7,942 nucleotides of DNA from Planctomycetota bacterium (GTDB lineage Bacteria; Planctomycetota; Planctomycetia; Pirellulales; Pirellulaceae), in the NCBI GenBank assembly GCA_023430365.1, contig JAEZAS010000250.1:1-7942 (forward strand), given 5' to 3'. Positions 5,699 through 7,942 of this stretch are shown piece by piece. The notes below the pieces were generated by a model. That model was given only the letters and a program-made list of their open reading frames with translations, did no database searches and was not told where the DNA came from. Position 1 is the first letter of the stretch. Every line of letters begins with the position of its first letter. The translations under genes and the position numbers were made by a program.

Positions 5699-7699
5699 CT
5701 ACTGCAGCGGAGCTTTCATCCCGAGGAACTGAGCCACCTGCTGAGCGAGATCGCCATAGGCCGGCTTGGCCTCGACGGACGAAACCTCCTCTTTGGCCGG
5801 AGCGGAAACCGGAACGGTCGCTTCGGTCTTCTCGCCTTCAGCCAGTCTCGGCCGCTGACCACCGATCGGCAGGTTCCAGCCGAGGTTGAGCCAGTGGTTG
5901 TTCGAGTCGATCAGTTCCAGGCGGAGTGTGCCAGCCTTGGCCCAGCGGCCCTTCGGCTTCAGCCCTTCGCCCACGAACTCCTCCTTGAACATCGCGCGGA
6001 ACTTCCGACGCAGGAACGTCCGGAAGGTCACCTGGGCGGCGCTCAGGCGTTCGCGTTCGAGGAAGTTCACTTCCACATCACCGTCGCGCACCAGGCGGGC
6101 CGTGCCCTTGTTGGTGATTTCGATGTTGTAGTTGGCAGTGATTTCGATCGGCTCGTTGACGACCTGGTCCGCACGGGTGAACTGGTCACCGCGGATCGCC
6201 ATGAACACCCGACCATCCTCGAAGCGAGCGCGGGCTGGCGACTCGCGAGCGAAGGTGATCGACCACGGGTCCTTGTCCTCAGTGATTTGCAGCTCGTCGG
6301 GAACTTCGGTCTTCAGTTCGTCCCGGAGGATCTGCACCAACCGCTCATCGGTCAGGTGCATACCGGCGAGGAGCGACTCGCCGAAGTTGGTCACCGCCGA
6401 TTCGTGCATCTGGGTGCAGACGTCGAAGGGCAGCGACAACCGGGCGGGCGGCGTCGGAGCGCCGATCTGGTTCTTATCCGCCGACAGCGACTTCACGACC
6501 ACGTAGTACGGAGTCGTGCTGAAGCTGACGTCCTCGGGATAGGCGTTGCGGCGGGTGAGCGGAGTCTTGAACCGTTCCATGAACCGCCGGTTGGCGTCGG
6601 CCACCATCGGCGAGGCCTCGGCCTCAAAGCTGCGCTGCAACCGACCCGCGGCACGCTGCGAAGCAATCACTTCCGCCTGCGGCTTCGAGTCATAAACGCG
6701 ATTGGTCGCGATCCGCTGACGAATCCGACCGCCGCCGCCGTCGATGCCGGTGATCGTCGTGTTCGTGCGGCCGTTGGCCGTCGCTACCGAGGAAAACAAG
6801 CCGGCTTCGTCCATCCACAGGTTCTTGCAAGCCTGCAACGCCGTCACGCCGGTCGAGCAGATCGTCACGCCCCGATTGTGGCCGACGTTGTTCGACACAG
6901 CCGTTCCTGCGAGCAGCAACTGAAAGCGGGCCACGTTCGGATCGGGCACGAGCCGCAGCGTGGTTCCGCCCGTCATGTGGGCTGTGCCGCGCACGTGCGT
7001 GCCGAGAATGATGTCGTTCACCGGCGTCACGCGATTGACCGGCTGCTCAAAACCGATCGCCGCAAAACGGGCGGAGCCATAGCCAAAGAAGTTCGGCCGC
7101 TGATAGCGGGCGCGAACCGTCTCGACGAGTTGCTGCGCCTGGCCGGTGCGCTCAAGCCAGCCGAGCGTGCGACCGATGGCGACCGCGTCGTCGCTCGAGC
7201 CGCTTTCGTCGTAACGCTCGACCAGTCCGGCCAGTTCATCGACGCGCCGGGCATATTCCTCGGCGTAGTTTTCGTTGGCCACGTCCGCGGCCAGATAAAC
7301 ATAGTCCCGCACCGCTTCTCGCGTGCGAACAAACCGCTGGGCCTCCAGGCCGGGATAGTTGTCTTCCCATTTGTCGAGGACCGACTCGACCACCTTCGGG
7401 TCGGGCACTTCGGCCTGCAGTTGGGCCATCAGCTCGGGCCAACGCAGATAGGCTTCCCAGGCGGCGGCATTCTTGGGGCCGCTCCGCCGAAGATATTCGT
7501 GCAGGTCATTCACCGCCGCCATGGTGCGGGCTTTCACGCCTGCGACCATCTCGGGCGTAACGACGATCATGTTGTCGCGGGCCTGTTGCGCGAGCGCCTC
7601 AAGAGGCGGCGCCGCAGTCGTCGGTTGGGCAAAAACCGTTAGCGGCAAAGCCAGTAGCGAGCAAGCCGCGATGACTGCTCCGTAAATCTGTTTCTTCAT
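5699..7699 (-). CDS. Signal-peptide protein of unknown function, 666 aa
   Basis: The protein opens with a textbook Sec signal peptide: MKKQ, a hydrophobic core (about 5-20) and a VFA-QP cleavage site after residue 24. It should therefore be exported to the periplasm or beyond. Residues about 30-200 are helical and charged. Residues about 205-320 are rich in short beta strands with many Thr, Gly, Asn and Val, including GTHVRGTAHMTGGTTLRL (233-250), and contain Cys281 and Cys291. Residues about 345-590 are mixed alpha/beta with strand pairs such as ITANYNIEITNKGTARL. The tail (about 618-650) is Pro/Glu/Ala-rich and low in complexity before a short terminal helix. I recognise no catalytic motif or named family. 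The frame is open further upstream to 7876, but the ATG at 7699 is chosen because it begins the signal peptide and has AAGGAGA 11 bases before it. A strong terminator follows, so it is probably a single-gene unit. Any link to the secretion-like cluster downstream is speculative. Confidence 0.9.
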   Translation of the reverse strand: MKKQIYGAVIAACSLLALPLTVFAQPTTAAPPLEALAQQARDNMIVVTPEMVAGVKARTMAAVNDLHEYLRRSGPKNAAAWEAYLRWPELMAQLQAEVPDPKVVESVLDKWEDNYPGLEAQRFVRTREAVRDYVYLAADVANENYAEEYARRVDELAGLVERYDESGSSDDAVAIGRTLGWLERTGQAQQLVETVRARYQRPNFFGYGSARFAAIGFEQPVNRVTPVNDIILGTHVRGTAHMTGGTTLRLVPDPNVARFQLLLAGTAVSNNVGHNRGVTICSTGVTALQACKNLWMDEAGLFSSVATANGRTNTTITGIDGGGGRIRQRIATNRVYDSKPQAEVIASQRAAGRLQRSFEAEASPMVADANRRFMERFKTPLTRRNAYPEDVSFSTTPYYVVVKSLSADKNQIGAPTPPARLSLPFDVCTQMHESAVTNFGESLLAGMHLTDERLVQILRDELKTEVPDELQITEDKDPWSITFARESPARARFEDGRVFMAIRGDQFTRADQVVNEPIEITANYNIEITNKGTARLVRDGDVEVNFLERERLSAAQVTFRTFLRRKFRAMFKEEFVGEGLKPKGRWAKAGTLRLELIDSNNHWLNLGWNLPIGGQRPRLAEGEKTEATVPVSAPAKEEVSSVEAKPAYGDLAQQVAQFLGMKAPLQ

Positions 7700-7710
7700 G
7701 TGTGTGCCAC

Positions 7711-7717
7711 TCTCCTT
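7711..7717 (-). promoter_or_regulatory. Shine-Dalgarno AAGGAGA of the secreted-protein gene
   Basis: AAGGAGA on the minus strand lies 11 bases before the ATG at 7699 and decides this start over the upstream in-frame codons. Confidence 0.7.
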
Positions 7718-7797
7718 GGTGTGGGCAGGATATACGGGAAAGGCCTGCCGAATGTTGGGCAGCCGAGGCAGAAACAAGCGCCCGGGCCATGTTCGTA

Positions 7798-7812
7798 CTC
7801 CTTCACGAAGGA
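7798..7812 (-). promoter_or_regulatory. Dyad containing a perfect Shine-Dalgarno sequence in the leader region
   Basis: TCCTTC-AC-GAAGGA (7799-7812) is a perfect dyad. Its minus-strand arm plus one base reads GAAGGAG, 7 bases before an ATG at 7790. That ATG opens a 63-codon frame which overlaps the first 100 bases of the 666-aa gene in another frame. The site could be an operator or a start site for a leader peptide. The rest of 7700-7942 shows no convincing promoter or gene. Confidence 0.35.
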
Positions 7813-7942
7813 ATACGATGATGGACGCCCGCAGCGAACTCAAGGCCCCACTCTTTGCAGTCGGAATACATTGCACAGTCGAAAGAGGCGGGCTACTTGA
7901 CCCATCCGTTGAAACCGCCCTATTCTGAGGCCGCTTCCTGCC

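Noticed and set aside
5405..7642. 745-codon plus-strand open frame antisense to the 666-aa gene
   Set aside because: It lacks domain-like sequence and is rich in Arg, His and Gly as expected of an antisense shadow in GC-rich DNA. The minus-strand gene has a signal peptide, ribosome site and terminator.
7700..7876. N-terminal extension of the 666-aa protein from an upstream start at 7876
   Set aside because: It would bury the signal peptide 59 residues inside the protein, and the ATG at 7699 has its own ribosome site.

Overview
The window looks like a high-GC planctomycete chromosome segment, probably Pirellulales-like. The evidence is the gene style (large signal-peptide proteins of unknown type, WXG100-like small proteins beside an unusual FtsK/SpoIIIE protein, TPR proteins) and a short palindrome (GGGCAAGCT-GGA-AGCTTGCCC) that I recall as common in planctomycete intergenic DNA. 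The taxonomic call is inference from memory; no rRNA or marker gene is present. All seven genes I accept lie on the minus strand, so the window reads from right to left. The many long plus-strand open frames are GC-driven shadows.

Right part (7942 to 5617): about 240 bases of leader DNA, then a 666-aa protein of unknown function with a clear Sec signal peptide (7699-5699). It is closed by a strong intrinsic terminator (5624-5652 plus a T-rich tract).

Middle (5616 to 4803): a 158-aa unrecognised protein (5550-5074) with a good Shine-Dalgarno sequence, then about 270 bases with a candidate promoter and a bulged hairpin leading to the next group.

Left part (4802 to 1): a co-directional cluster of a 472-aa TPR protein, a WXG100-like protein (A), a 181-aa charged coiled-coil protein, a second WXG100-like protein (B, overlapping the previous stop by one base), and the first 689 residues of a membrane-anchored FtsK/SpoIIIE-type protein that runs off the left edge. 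The set of two WXG100-like proteins, a helical partner and an FtsK-type ATPase is the minimal signature of a type VII (ESX/Yuk-like) secretion system. It differs from the textbook system. The FtsK-type protein has about 170 residues of coiled coil before, and about 160 after, a two-helix membrane anchor. Its first ATPase domain has lost both the P-loop lysine/serine and the Walker B acidic pair. Both small proteins carry W-x-D-Q-x-x-x-K-F instead of W-x-G. No EccB, EccD, EccE or mycosin-like gene is in view.

Non-coding highlights are two unrelated heptamer tandem arrays inside the single 118-base gap between WXG100-A and the coiled-coil gene (one starts 3 bases before the start codon, leaving no Shine-Dalgarno sequence), the palindrome overlapping the TPR stop codon, a hairpin in the leader of the 158-aa gene, and a dyad carrying a perfect Shine-Dalgarno sequence upstream of the secreted-protein gene. 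No gene-free stretch exceeds about 300 bases. No tRNA, rRNA, CRISPR array or insertion sequence was seen.
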